A stretch of DNA of 64,000 nt, from assembly GCA_017524445.1 (NCBI GenBank), contig JAFXVP010000008.1:1-64000 (forward strand), in the 5' to 3' direction. Below the pieces are notes generated by a model that was not told the DNA's origin, made no database searches, and was given only the letters and a program-made list of their open reading frames with translations. Position numbers and translations under genes: made by a program. This DNA is from Clostridia bacterium. GTDB lineage: Bacteria; Bacillota; Clostridia; Christensenellales; CAG-138. Positions 9,397-17,533 of the stretch are shown here, piece by piece. Positions within the stretch are counted from its first letter, which is position 1. Every line of letters starts with the position of its first letter.

Positions 9397-11318
9397 ACCT
9401 CTTCCTCCGTTTCAATGCAGGCAAGCTCGGCTTCGGCCTGCTCCAGTCGGTCATAAAGCTCGGTTTCCTCCGCTTCAAGCGAAGATATGGTTTCATACAA
9501 CTGCTGCATCCGCCGGAAATCATTTCCGGACTGCGCTTCAATAAGCGCCTGTTCCGCGTCTTTTTTCGCCGCCTCATTCTGAGCGATCTGCTGTTCGATC
9601 CGAGACAGTTCCTGCTTTGCTTTTGCCCGACGCTGTTTGAATTCTTTGCGTCTCAAAAACAGGTTGTCGGAAGCGGCTTGTTCTTTTTGTTTCGGTTTTT
9701 CGGGCTTGCGTTCGACGATCCGTTCGAACAGATCCTCTTCCTCGTCCTGCTGTTCGATCAGTCCGTTATCGGTCATCAGGATCACGCGGTCCGCAAGGCG
9801 TCTCACCATATACCGGTCGTGCGTGACGATCAGGACCGTTCCGGTGAACTTCTCCAAAGCGCTTTCCAGCATTTCGGCGGAAGCGATATCCAAATGGTTC
9901 GTCGGTTCGTCCAGAAGAAGGACGTTCGCGCCGGAAAGTACGAGTTTCAACAGCCGGATGCGCGTCTTTTCCCCGCCGGAGAGCGACCCTATGCGCTTGT
10001 CGATGTCGTCAAACTTGAACAGGAACATGCCGAGATAACCGCGCAGCGTGTTACGCTCGATCGCAGGAAACGCTTCGTCAAGTTCTTCGATCACGGTATT
10101 GGCGTCGTTCAGTTCATAGGTGTTCTGCGCAAAATATCCGATCCGTACGCCGGCGCCGATCTTGTACGTGCCTTCTGTCGGACGTTCGTTTCCGGTCAGG
10201 ATCTTTAAAAGCGTCGTCTTGCCGCATCCGTTTGCCCCGATCAGACAGACGCATTGCCCTGCGGTGATCATCGCGTTCAGTCCGGAGAACACGCGCTGTT
10301 CTCCGTATCGCATTCCGAGCTCGTGCAGAACGATCACCTCGTTTCCGGTCGGCTGCGGAGTCGGAAAGCGGAACACGATAGACTTTTCGTCGCGTTCCGG
10401 TTCGACCATGTCTTCTTTGATCCGGTCGATCTGCTTCTGCTTCGATGCGATCGTAACGTAGTTATGCGCCTGATTCCACCGTTTTTGCTGTTCGATAATC
10501 CCCTCTATGCGGCGGATCTCCTTCTGCTTGCGCAGATATTGCTTTTTGGCAAGCTCGCGCGCGTCAAGCTTCAGTTCCATGTAGCGCGTGTAATTGCCTT
10601 CCGTGCCGCGGATCCTTCCGTGCTGCAGCTCCAGCATGCGTGTAACGGTATCGTCCAGAAACGCGCGATCATGCGATACCACCAGCACCGCGCCTTTGAA
10701 CTGTTTCAGATAGTCCGACAGCCAGCGGATCGCCGTAACGTCAAGATTGTTGGTCGGCTCGTCCAGAAGCAGCAGATCGGCACGGGACAGGATCGCGCGG
10801 GCAAGCATCGCTTTGCTGATCTGCCCGCCCGAAAACGACGTAACGGAACGCAAAAGGTCCTCTTCCGAAAATCCGAGTCCCAAAAGCGCGGAACGTGTCA
10901 GCGCGCGGAACGTCACGCCGTCTTCACGTGAAAGCGTCTCGACGATCACCGCCTGCCTTGCGATGAGTTTGTCGCGGTCTCCTTCGTCCTGTTCGAGCTT
11001 CTCCAGGATCCTCGTTTCTTCTGACTCGAGATCCAGAAGCGGTCGGTACGCTTCAAGCGTGAACGAATACAGATCCATATCCGCATCAAGCTTCGGGATC
11101 TGCTCCACGTAGGACAGCTTCGTCCCCTGCGGCATGCCGAAAGAGCCGCCGTCATACGGTTCCTTTCCCATCAGGATCCGCATCAGCGTCGTTTTTCCGC
11201 TTCCGTTCACGCCGATCAAACCGACGCGATCACCCGTCCGGATCTCAAAGGACACGTCCGAAAACAGCGTTCGATCCGCAAAGGACTTTTTCAGGTTGTC
11301 AACACTCAATAATACCAT
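9393..11318 (-). CDS. ABC-F family ATPase
   Basis: This 641-residue protein has two ABC ATPase domains without membrane segments. Walker A motifs are GVNGSGKTT and GANGCGKTT; the signatures are SFSGGQISKAM and LSGGEKTRIR; both Walker B regions end LLLDEPTN. An inter-domain linker with an arm-like charged helix and a C-terminal coiled coil (about 560-641) complete an ABC-F translation factor. Such proteins bind the ribosomal E site; antibiotic protection versus general translation assistance cannot be told. The chosen ATG at 11318 lies next to a weak GGAATGACGG element. A much longer upstream open frame crosses the promoter and is rejected. Confidence 0.92.
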   Translation of the reverse strand: MVLLSVDNLKKSFADRTLFSDVSFEIRTGDRVGLIGVNGSGKTTLMRILMGKEPYDGGSFGMPQGTKLSYVEQIPKLDADMDLYSFTLEAYRPLLDLESEETRILEKLEQDEGDRDKLIARQAVIVETLSREDGVTFRALTRSALLGLGFSEEDLLRSVTSFSGGQISKAMLARAILSRADLLLLDEPTNNLDVTAIRWLSDYLKQFKGAVLVVSHDRAFLDDTVTRMLELQHGRIRGTEGNYTRYMELKLDARELAKKQYLRKQKEIRRIEGIIEQQKRWNQAHNYVTIASKQKQIDRIKEDMVEPERDEKSIVFRFPTPQPTGNEVIVLHELGMRYGEQRVFSGLNAMITAGQCVCLIGANGCGKTTLLKILTGNERPTEGTYKIGAGVRIGYFAQNTYELNDANTVIEELDEAFPAIERNTLRGYLGMFLFKFDDIDKRIGSLSGGEKTRIRLLKLVLSGANVLLLDEPTNHLDIASAEMLESALEKFTGTVLIVTHDRYMVRRLADRVILMTDNGLIEQQDEEEDLFERIVERKPEKPKQKEQAASDNLFLRRKEFKQRRAKAKQELSRIEQQIAQNEAAKKDAEQALIEAQSGNDFRRMQQLYETISSLEAEETELYDRLEQAEAELACIETEEEV

Positions 11319-11355
11319 AGTAATGCCGTCATTCCGCAAACATATATTTATAATC

Positions 11356-11361
11356 AGTATA
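11356..11361 (-). promoter_or_regulatory. Extended -10 element upstream of the ABC-F gene
   Basis: On the minus strand TGTGCTATACT provides an extended -10 (TGC-TATACT). No good -35 lies 17 bases upstream. The predicted leader to the ATG at 11318 is about 30 bases. Confidence 0.5.
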
Positions 11362-11426
11362 GCACATCTTTCTCTGTTTGGGAAATAGTTTATATAAATT
11401 TCAAGATTATGTTGCAAGTCGTATGC

Positions 11427-11432
11427 TATAAT
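11427..11432 (+). promoter_or_regulatory. Extended -10 element upstream of the NlpC/P60 gene
   Basis: TGC-TATAAT is a perfect extended -10. The -35 region is poor. AAAGGAG follows shortly after, 7 bases before the ATG at 11455, so the leader is very short. This element and the ABC-F promoter form a divergent pair. Confidence 0.55.
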
Positions 11433-11454
11433 GAAAGTCGAAAGGAGTCGGACG

Positions 11455-12990
11455 ATGGAAAAAGAGATCAAATTGCTGCCCGGAAAAAAGCGCAGATCCA
11501 TGCCGGTCGCTTTGCGTTGCCTGATTGCGCTGTCCGTTGCTGCGGTTCTCTGCACCGTCGGGCTTTTGCTGATCCTGCGCGATCGCGAGATCTCCCCGTT
11601 CCCCTCCGCCAATACCGCATCCGAATACCTGACGACAAAGGAAGACTCCGTTTCCCTTCGCAGCGCATCGCCGCGCCCTTCTCTTGCCGCTTTCGATCTC
11701 AAGGCAACGCCTACGCCCGTGCCTACGGACAGTCATATCGATATTTCCCATTATTCTACACTGCAATTGAATGACGACAACGCGGAAGTCTCCGCTCTGC
11801 AGCAGAAGCTGATGGACCTCGGCTATATGGAAGCAGACGATCCCGGCACGCTTTATAATGAATCTACCAAGAATGCCGTTACGCTTTTTCAGCGCGCGAC
11901 CGATACCGAGCAGAACGGAGTCGCTTCCGCCGCGCTGCAGGAAATGCTGTTCTCCGACGACGCACAGGAGTATCGCATCAAGCTTGACGACAGCGGCGCC
12001 GACGTAAGGAGCATTCAGCGGCAGCTTCGGGATCTCGGTTATTATTCCGACCGTATCACCGGCTATTACGGGCCGAATACGGAAGACGCCGTCCGTGCGT
12101 TCCAGGCGAAGAACGACAAAGAAGTCGACGGACAGATCACGCGGGATGATTGGGATCTTCTGTATTCCGACAACGCGATCCCGCTTGCGACGCCGACTCC
12201 CGAACCTACGCCCACACCTACGCCTACGCCGACGTCGAAACCGACCAAAACGCCTACGCCGAAACCGACCAAAACGCCTACGCCGAAACCGACCAAGACG
12301 CCTACGCCGAAACCGACCAAAACGCCTACGCCGAAACCGACGAAGACCGCTTCGGCAAATCCTTCCAAGACGGCGACGCCGAAGCCGACAAAGACGCCTA
12401 CGTCAAAACCGACAAAGACGCCAACGCCGAAACCGACCAAAACGCCTACGCCGAAGCCGACCGCCACGAAGAAGCCCACGGCGACGCCGAAACCGACCAA
12501 AACGCCGAAGCCCACAAACACGCCGAAGCCCACAAATACACCGAAGCCGACGGATACGTCGAAGCCGACCAAAACGCCTTCGTCCGGGGATGATTCCGGT
12601 TATTCGCACAGCGTTGACGGTGTGATCAGCTGCGCAAAGAATCAGCTCGGCGATCCGTACGTTCTCGGCGACGAAGGACCCGATTCCTTCGACTGCTCCG
12701 GCCTCGTCTATTATTGTCTGAAAAAGGCGGGCGTTTCGGTCAGCCGCAGAAGCGCGCATTCCTACTCGGAAAATGACAGTTGGAAGCGGATCGATTCCGT
12801 CGACGATCTGCAGCGCGGCGATCTCCTGTTCTTCAACAGCAAATCGAGCGAACGCGTCAACCACACGGCGATCTATATCGGCAGCGGTTCGTTCATACAC
12901 GCAAGCTCCAGTAAAGGTGAAGTGGTAAAAAGCTCCTTCTCCTCTTACTGGTACGAACATTTTGTCTGCGGAAGACGGGTATTCAACTGA
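11455..12990 (+). CDS. Secreted NlpC/P60 endopeptidase with two peptidoglycan-binding domains and a Pro/Thr linker
   Basis: The 511-residue protein starts with one membrane segment (about 17-41), then two PG_binding_1 repeats (about 105-165 and 172-238). A long Pro/Thr/Lys linker (about 246-385) precedes a C-terminal NlpC/P60 domain. The catalytic Cys is in DSFDCSGLVYYC (Cys 414); His 470 (NHTAIYIG) is the expected second catalytic residue. It should cleave peptide stems of peptidoglycan while anchored in the membrane or wall. AAAGGAG 7 bases before the ATG at 11455 decides the start over an ATG at 11431 that overlaps the -10. The stop overlaps the next start (TGATG). Confidence 0.93.
   Translation: MEKEIKLLPGKKRRSMPVALRCLIALSVAAVLCTVGLLLILRDREISPFPSANTASEYLTTKEDSVSLRSASPRPSLAAFDLKATPTPVPTDSHIDISHYSTLQLNDDNAEVSALQQKLMDLGYMEADDPGTLYNESTKNAVTLFQRATDTEQNGVASAALQEMLFSDDAQEYRIKLDDSGADVRSIQRQLRDLGYYSDRITGYYGPNTEDAVRAFQAKNDKEVDGQITRDDWDLLYSDNAIPLATPTPEPTPTPTPTPTSKPTKTPTPKPTKTPTPKPTKTPTPKPTKTPTPKPTKTASANPSKTATPKPTKTPTSKPTKTPTPKPTKTPTPKPTATKKPTATPKPTKTPKPTNTPKPTNTPKPTDTSKPTKTPSSGDDSGYSHSVDGVISCAKNQLGDPYVLGDEGPDSFDCSGLVYYCLKKAGVSVSRRSAHSYSENDSWKRIDSVDDLQRGDLLFFNSKSSERVNHTAIYIGSGSFIHASSSKGEVVKSSFSSYWYEHFVCGRRVFN
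12241..12336 (+). repeat. Four tandem 24-bp repeats inside the NlpC/P60 linker
   Basis: Near-identical 24-base units start at 12241, 12265, 12289 and 12313, each coding for the octapeptide PTKTPTPK. Degenerate copies continue to about 12590. The period is a multiple of three, so copy-number change alters linker length without breaking the frame. Confidence 0.9.
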
Positions 12991-13871
12991 TGGAATGCAA
13001 CATCTGTCCCCGGAATTGCAAAATTGACCGAACAGTCGCAGCCGGTTTCTGCGGCTGTTCTTCCGTTGTGCGCATCGCACGCGCTGCTTTGCATTTCGAT
13101 GAGGAGCCGAGCATCAGCGGAACGCGCGGCAGCGGAACAATTTTCTTTTCGGGCTGCAATCTGAAATGTATTTTCTGTCAGAACATGGTTTTGACAAGCG
13201 GAACGCTCGGTGAAGTCTTTGACGTTCCCCGTCTTGCGGACGTTATGCTGAAGCTTCAGGCGCTCGGCGCGCACAACATCAATCTCGTGACGCCGACGCC
13301 GCACAGAGACGCGATCGTCGCCGCCCTGCGCCTTGCAAAATCGAAAGGTCTTTCTATCCCGATCGTGTATAACACGAACGCTTATGAGTCTGTTGATACG
13401 ATCCGCGCATACGAAGGGCTTGTCGATATCTATCTGCCGGATCTTAAATACGTCGATCCACGGTTATCACTGAAATTCTCCCGCGCTGCGGACTATTTTG
13501 ATACGGCCATCGAGTCCATTACCGAGATGATCCGTCAGGTCGGGTTTATGGAGACCGACGAAAACGGGATCGCAAAGAAAGGCGTCCGTATCCGGCATCT
13601 CGTTTTGCCTGGATGCGTATTCGATACGCGAAGCGTTCTGGACGCGATCAAGGACCGGTTCGACGTCGACTGTCCGATCTCGCTGATGTCGCAGTTTACG
13701 CCGATCCCCGAATGCACCGAAAAGCCGCTGGACCGTCCGCTGACGCAGCGCGAGTACGAAAGCGCACTCGATTACTGTATTTCTCTGGGGTTTACCGACG
13801 TTTTTACACAGGATCTTACGAGCGTCGGACGCTCATTCACCCCGCCGTTTTCGGATCATATCGAACTATGA
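12990..13871 (+). CDS. Radical SAM protein related to pyruvate formate-lyase activating enzymes
   Basis: The 293-residue protein has the radical-SAM cluster motif CNLKCIFC (Cys 56, 60, 63) and an N-terminal Cys cluster, CNICPRNC plus FCGC (residues 3-23), that could hold an additional metal centre or zinc. This architecture matches the COG1313 group of PflA-like proteins with unsettled substrates. It is translationally coupled to the NlpC/P60 gene (TGATG) and followed by a strong terminator. Nothing in the neighbourhood is an obvious glycyl-radical partner, so no specific reaction is assigned. Confidence 0.85.
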   Translation: MECNICPRNCKIDRTVAAGFCGCSSVVRIARAALHFDEEPSISGTRGSGTIFFSGCNLKCIFCQNMVLTSGTLGEVFDVPRLADVMLKLQALGAHNINLVTPTPHRDAIVAALRLAKSKGLSIPIVYNTNAYESVDTIRAYEGLVDIYLPDLKYVDPRLSLKFSRAADYFDTAIESITEMIRQVGFMETDENGIAKKGVRIRHLVLPGCVFDTRSVLDAIKDRFDVDCPISLMSQFTPIPECTEKPLDRPLTQREYESALDYCISLGFTDVFTQDLTSVGRSFTPPFSDHIEL

Positions 13872-13928
13872 ATCAATTGTACGAAAAGCGGAGCTTCACA
13901 GGCGTTCTGTCAAGGTGGATTTTCAAAG

Positions 13929-13961
13929 GCACTGTCGGCTTTGGTCGGCGGTGCTTTTTTT
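13929..13961 (+). terminator. Rho-independent terminator after the radical SAM gene
   Basis: An 11-bp stem (13929-13939 with 13944-13954, including G-U pairs) closes a 4-base loop and is followed by seven T residues. Confidence 0.85.
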
Positions 13962-14035
13962 CGTTGTATCCTATCGGTAATCATGATAGAATCAATACGA
14001 TAAATCGGGATTTGACGGAGGCAACAAAACCGGAA

Positions 14036-14440
14036 ATGATAACTTATAGGCAATTAACGAGAGATGATGTGGAAAGTGCAAAGCATCTTTATGATGCGTT
14101 GGGGTGGACTGCATATCTCGGCGATGATGAAAGGCTGTATCGCGCATGGGACCATTCTCTGTTTGCGCTTGGTGCATTTGACGATGATAAGCTTATAGGC
14201 TTTATTCGATGCATCGGAGATGGTGAACATACTATACTGATACAAGATTTGCTCATTTTGGAAAACCATCAGCGCAAAGGAATAGGAAAAACGTTGATGA
14301 AAGCAGTATTTGATAAATATGCCGATGTCCGACAGAAGTTTGTTGTCACAGGCGCAGACACACCGGCAGTCCACTTTTACCGTTCGCTTGGGTTGTATTC
14401 TTTTGATGAGGGCGATTTGCTGGCATTTTTTAAGCTGTAA
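14036..14440 (+). CDS. GNAT-family N-acetyltransferase, AT-richer than its neighbours
   Basis: The 134-residue protein has the GNAT core: a 'lIGfiRcigDG' strand, the acetyl-CoA loop H-Q-R-K-G-I-G (about 80-86), and the late VTGADTPAVHFYRSLG segment. The substrate is unknown. The ATG at 14036 is 14 bases from GGAGG, which is long; a TTG at 14012 is in frame but overlaps that element. Codon and base use are visibly AT-richer than the surrounding genes (for example ttaacgagagatgatg). With the MITE-like repeat just downstream, this suggests acquisition by transfer. Confidence 0.8.
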   Translation: MITYRQLTRDDVESAKHLYDALGWTAYLGDDERLYRAWDHSLFALGAFDDDKLIGFIRCIGDGEHTILIQDLLILENHQRKGIGKTLMKAVFDKYADVRQKFVVTGADTPAVHFYRSLGLYSFDEGDLLAFFKL

Positions 14441-14505
14441 GAATCTCCCAAAGCGAAGGAAGTCCAGCTGCGCAAATTCCGTTTTGTCGGAATGAAACGG
14501 ATTTG

Positions 14506-14543
14506 AACCTTCCGGGAAACAGCTTCTTTTCGGAAGGTTTTTT
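14506..14543 (+). terminator. Rho-independent terminator after the GNAT gene
   Basis: AACCTTCCG (14506-14514) pairs with CGGAAGGTT (14531-14539), and the stem runs into six T residues. Confidence 0.8.
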
Positions 14544-14601
14544 GTTTGCCTGAAGCACGCGTATCACCACCGCATGACGGTGTATAAGTGCGCTCTTACA
14601 A

Positions 14602-14770
14602 AAAAGAGGCTTCCCCTTGAGGGGAAGCTGGCAACGAAGTTGACTGATGAGGTGTTCAGGGAAGCGAACGCAATGCGTTCGTCCGATCCGTAAGAGCTGA
14701 TGCTTTTAGATATCCACCTCATCCGGCTTCGCTCACGCTGCGCCACCTTCCCCTCAAGGGGAAGGCTTTT
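14602..14770. repeat. MITE-like element with long imperfect inverted repeats
   Basis: Each end carries a near-perfect palindrome (14610-14627 and 14747-14764) flanked by AAAAG/CTTTT. Further in, TGATGAGGTG on the left mirrors CACCTCATC on the right. The whole unit of about 170 bases folds back on itself and has no reading frame. Together with the upstream terminator it fills the interval 14441-14822. Similar fold-back units with this CTTCCCC core recur in many gut Clostridia genomes, from memory; only one copy lies in this window. Confidence 0.75.
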
Positions 14771-14822
14771 GGATGCGTTTGAAAACCACCTTTTAGAGAG
14801 TGCCTCTTCGCGCTCCTTTCTT

Positions 14823-15611
14823 TTATTCAAAGACGGATTCCAGATACTCCGCGACGCCGTCGTTTTCGCAGGAGCCGATGATCAGATCGGCTTTTTCCTT
14901 GACGAGCGCGTTGGCGTTTGCGACGCAGACGCCCGTCCCCGCCCATTCGATCATGTCAAGATCGAGCGTGTTGTCGCCGATCGCCGTCACGTCCTTTCGA
15001 TCGATTCCAAGCATTGCCGCGACCTTCTCCAGCGCGGAGCCCTTTGTTGATGAAACAGAACCGATCTCGATAAAACCGGGCTTTGAACAAAGTACGGACA
15101 GGTGCTTCGGCAAGAGCGCGCGGATCTCCTTGTATAGCTCCGCCTCTTTCGCCGGATCGACAGCATAAAGGACCTTCGGAATATTGTCAAGCGGCCGATA
15201 AAGAAGATACGGATCGACGATGAACGGCAGGTTCAGAATGCCGGTATACTGCTTCGTAAACGCGTTCTCCTGACGGAAGACGACCGTATCCTCCTCGTAG
15301 ATCTGCGCGTGGATCCCGAACGAATCGGCTACCGCGATCGCCGTAACTACATCCTCCGGACGCAGATAATTCACGTAAAGATGCTTGCCCGTTCGTCCGT
15401 CGGAAACGACCGCCCCGCCGTAATGGATCAAGGGGCCGTACGCCGAAAGGGATTCCCGGATCTTTTGCGTACCCAAAAAGCCGCGTCCCGTCGCAAGGAC
15501 GATCGTAAAGCCGTGGTCCTCGGCAAGGCGGACGGATTTTTTGAGCCGTTCGCTCGGAAGCTTGCCGGTCATGACCAGCGTATCGTCGATGTCGAGCGCC
15601 AAAAGCTTCAT
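14823..15611 (-). CDS. Cof-type HAD-superfamily phosphatase
   Basis: The 262-residue protein has all HAD motifs: DIDDTL at residues 7-12 (nucleophile Asp 7), motif II in VLATGRG, Lys in STKGSAL, and motif III GDNTLDLDMI. The large C2 cap and overall length match the Cof/YwpJ phosphatases, which act on sugar phosphates or flavin-type phosphates. The substrate cannot be named. Its ATG overlaps the folC stop as ATGA, so it is the last gene of a folT-folC-HAD unit. Confidence 0.9.
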   Translation of the reverse strand: MKLLALDIDDTLVMTGKLPSERLKKSVRLAEDHGFTIVLATGRGFLGTQKIRESLSAYGPLIHYGGAVVSDGRTGKHLYVNYLRPEDVVTAIAVADSFGIHAQIYEEDTVVFRQENAFTKQYTGILNLPFIVDPYLLYRPLDNIPKVLYAVDPAKEAELYKEIRALLPKHLSVLCSKPGFIEIGSVSSTKGSALEKVAAMLGIDRKDVTAIGDNTLDLDMIEWAGTGVCVANANALVKEKADLIIGSCENDGVAEYLESVFE

Positions 15612-16891
15612 TCTTCGAACGTTCCCATCTTCATCAGCGTGCGGAATGCCTCATGCACCTCGCCCGCCATGTACAGCGAACCGACCGCAAGCGAAGGTTC
15701 GTCCCCTCGCCCGGCGGTCTCGATCGCGTCGGCGACCGAGGAGAACGGCGTCGCCGTCGCCCCAAACGTACGGATCAGCGCGGCAAGCTCTTCGCTCGGC
15801 ATCGCGCGGTCGTTGTTCGGCGTAACGGTATAAAACTCCTTCGCGATCGGGAGCAGCAGTCCGATCGACTGCGAAACGTCCTTGTCACGCATCATGCCCA
15901 TGATGATCTTTGCCTTGCGGTCCGGGAACAGCCGCTGATACGTCTCGACCGTGCCTCTGACGCCGTGCGGATTGTGCCCGCCGTCGACGAAGAACGGCGG
16001 ATCCTCCCGCAGCAGTTCAAAGCGCGCGGGCCAGACCGTTTCGGCTAATCCTTTGCGCAGCGCTTCGTCGGAGATCGCAACGCCTTTATTACGAAGAAGT
16101 TCGACCGCGTCGATCACGGTCGCGGCGTTTTTCATCTGATACTTGCCTAAAAGTCCGAGCCGCAGGTTTTGATAGCCGCGATAGTCGAACGTCTGCCCGT
16201 GCAGATCATACGCGCCTTCTTTCAATGTGGAACGATCGACGACGTGCAACTGTGCCCCGTGCTTTTTGCATGACGCTTCGATCACCGGCAGCGCGTTTTC
16301 ATGCTGTCCGTAGAACAGTACCGTGCCGCCGTCCTTGACGATGCCGGCTTTGGCGCTTGCGATCTCCTCGATCGTGTCGCCCAGAATGTGCATATGATCG
16401 TAATCGATCGCCGTAATAATCGAAAGCAGCGGCGTTTTGATTACGTTCGTGGAATCCAGTTCCCCGCCGAGCCCGACCTCCAGCACGACGTAATCGCATT
16501 TCTTTCTTGCATAATACAGAAACGCGGCTGCCGTGATCACTTCGAATTCGGTCGCGGGATTTTCCATGGAATCGACGACCGGCGCGATCTCCGAGACGAG
16601 CGCGGCAAGGTCGTCGTCCGGGATCGGCGCGTTGTTGAGCTGAATGCGTTCGTTGAACCGGTCGACGTACGGCGAGACGAACAGCCCCGTATTGTACCCT
16701 TGTGCGCACAGGATCTTTGACAGCATGGCGCAGGTCGAGCCCTTGCCGTTCGTTCCCGCAACGTGGATAAATTTCAGCGTATTCTGCGGATCACCCAGAA
16801 GATGGCACAATTCCGTCACCCGAACAAGTCCGAGCTTTGAGCCGCGCCAGTACATCCCGTGGATATAGGCAATCGCTTCTTCATACGTCAT
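15608..16891 (-). CDS. folC: Folylpolyglutamate synthase / dihydrofolate synthase
   Basis: This Mur-ligase-family enzyme adds glutamates to folates (and possibly Glu to dihydropteroate). The ATP loop HVAGTNGKGST, LFVSPYVDRFNERIQ, the VLEVGLGGELDSTN segment and the DGGHNPHG motif of the C-terminal domain are all visible. Its 427 residues are the normal length. The start ATG overlaps the stop of the upstream membrane gene, and its own stop overlaps the HAD gene. Whether it has one or both activities cannot be read from sequence. Confidence 0.95.
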   Translation of the reverse strand: MTYEEAIAYIHGMYWRGSKLGLVRVTELCHLLGDPQNTLKFIHVAGTNGKGSTCAMLSKILCAQGYNTGLFVSPYVDRFNERIQLNNAPIPDDDLAALVSEIAPVVDSMENPATEFEVITAAAFLYYARKKCDYVVLEVGLGGELDSTNVIKTPLLSIITAIDYDHMHILGDTIEEIASAKAGIVKDGGTVLFYGQHENALPVIEASCKKHGAQLHVVDRSTLKEGAYDLHGQTFDYRGYQNLRLGLLGKYQMKNAATVIDAVELLRNKGVAISDEALRKGLAETVWPARFELLREDPPFFVDGGHNPHGVRGTVETYQRLFPDRKAKIIMGMMRDKDVSQSIGLLLPIAKEFYTVTPNNDRAMPSEELAALIRTFGATATPFSSVADAIETAGRGDEPSLAVGSLYMAGEVHEAFRTLMKMGTFEE

Positions 16892-17430
16892 GAATGATCC
16901 CCTCCCAAAACTCCTTTATGAACGATCGGATACAGCGCTCTGACGGCGATGATCTGTACGACCGTCATGACCGCGACGAGCCACAGGCGTCGGATCAGCA
17001 GATACGCCCAGAACGGCATGCCGCCGGTAAAGCCGAGAAGCTGAAACCAGAGTGTATTCAGAAACAGCGCTACGGCAATATTGACCGGTATGATCGACAG
17101 CGTCGTGGCAAGCGTCAGTTTTTCTTTTTTGAATACGTAACGAAACAGAAGCCCCGGCAGTACGCCGGTCAAGACTGCAGATGCAGCAAACATCGGATTC
17201 CAGGCGTTGCCGGAATTGCTGATGAACGTTCCGATCAGATCGGAAACGAGCGCGCACAGCCCGCCCCACACGGGACCGAGCGCGAACGAACACAGATAAA
17301 TGGGGATCTCACGGAAGGTTATCCGGCTGAAATCCGGCAGATAAAACGTAAACGGATAGATTGAAAGCAGCGCTGCCAAAGCCGCGAACATTGCGGCAAA
17401 CGTAAGCTGTCGCGTTGTGATCCGACGCAT
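16888..17430 (-). CDS. folT: ECF transporter S component, probably folate-specific (FolT-like)
   Basis: The 180-residue, very hydrophobic protein has about five to six membrane helices. The ECF S-component pattern is visible: an N-terminal 'rqLtfaAmfAALaal' helix, FREIPIYLCSFALGPVWGGLCALVSD, and a conserved SNSGNAWNP loop. S components bind the vitamin and share an energy-coupling module coded elsewhere. Direct coupling to folC is the reason for suggesting folate. GGAGG 7 bases before the ATG at 17430 selects this start over one at 17451. Confidence 0.8.
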   Translation of the reverse strand: MRRITTRQLTFAAMFAALAALLSIYPFTFYLPDFSRITFREIPIYLCSFALGPVWGGLCALVSDLIGTFISNSGNAWNPMFAASAVLTGVLPGLLFRYVFKKEKLTLATTLSIIPVNIAVALFLNTLWFQLLGFTGGMPFWAYLLIRRLWLVAVMTVVQIIAVRALYPIVHKGVLGGDHS

Positions 17431-17488
17431 TCTCTCACCTCCCGTCTTCAAACTTAATTATTATACAACGATTCTTTCCAAAACGCAA

Positions 17489-17514
17489 GAAAGCTCTCGA
17501 AATTGAGAGCTTTC
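17489..17514 (-). terminator. Stem-loop terminator between the cohesin-like gene and folT
   Basis: A perfect 10-bp stem (17489-17498 with 17505-17514) has a 6-base loop. The T-run on either strand is short, so termination may be partial. Confidence 0.6.
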
Positions 17515-17533
17515 TTTCCGTTCTTCAAAACGA

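Noticed and set aside
12241..12336. CRISPR-like array
   Set aside because: The 24-bp units are directly adjacent without spacers and lie in frame inside a coding linker.
12066..12572. Antisense frame coding a Val-Gly-Phe repeat opposite the NlpC/P60 linker
   Set aside because: It merely mirrors the 24-bp tandem repeats of the linker; the NlpC/P60 frame has domains at both sides and a ribosome site.
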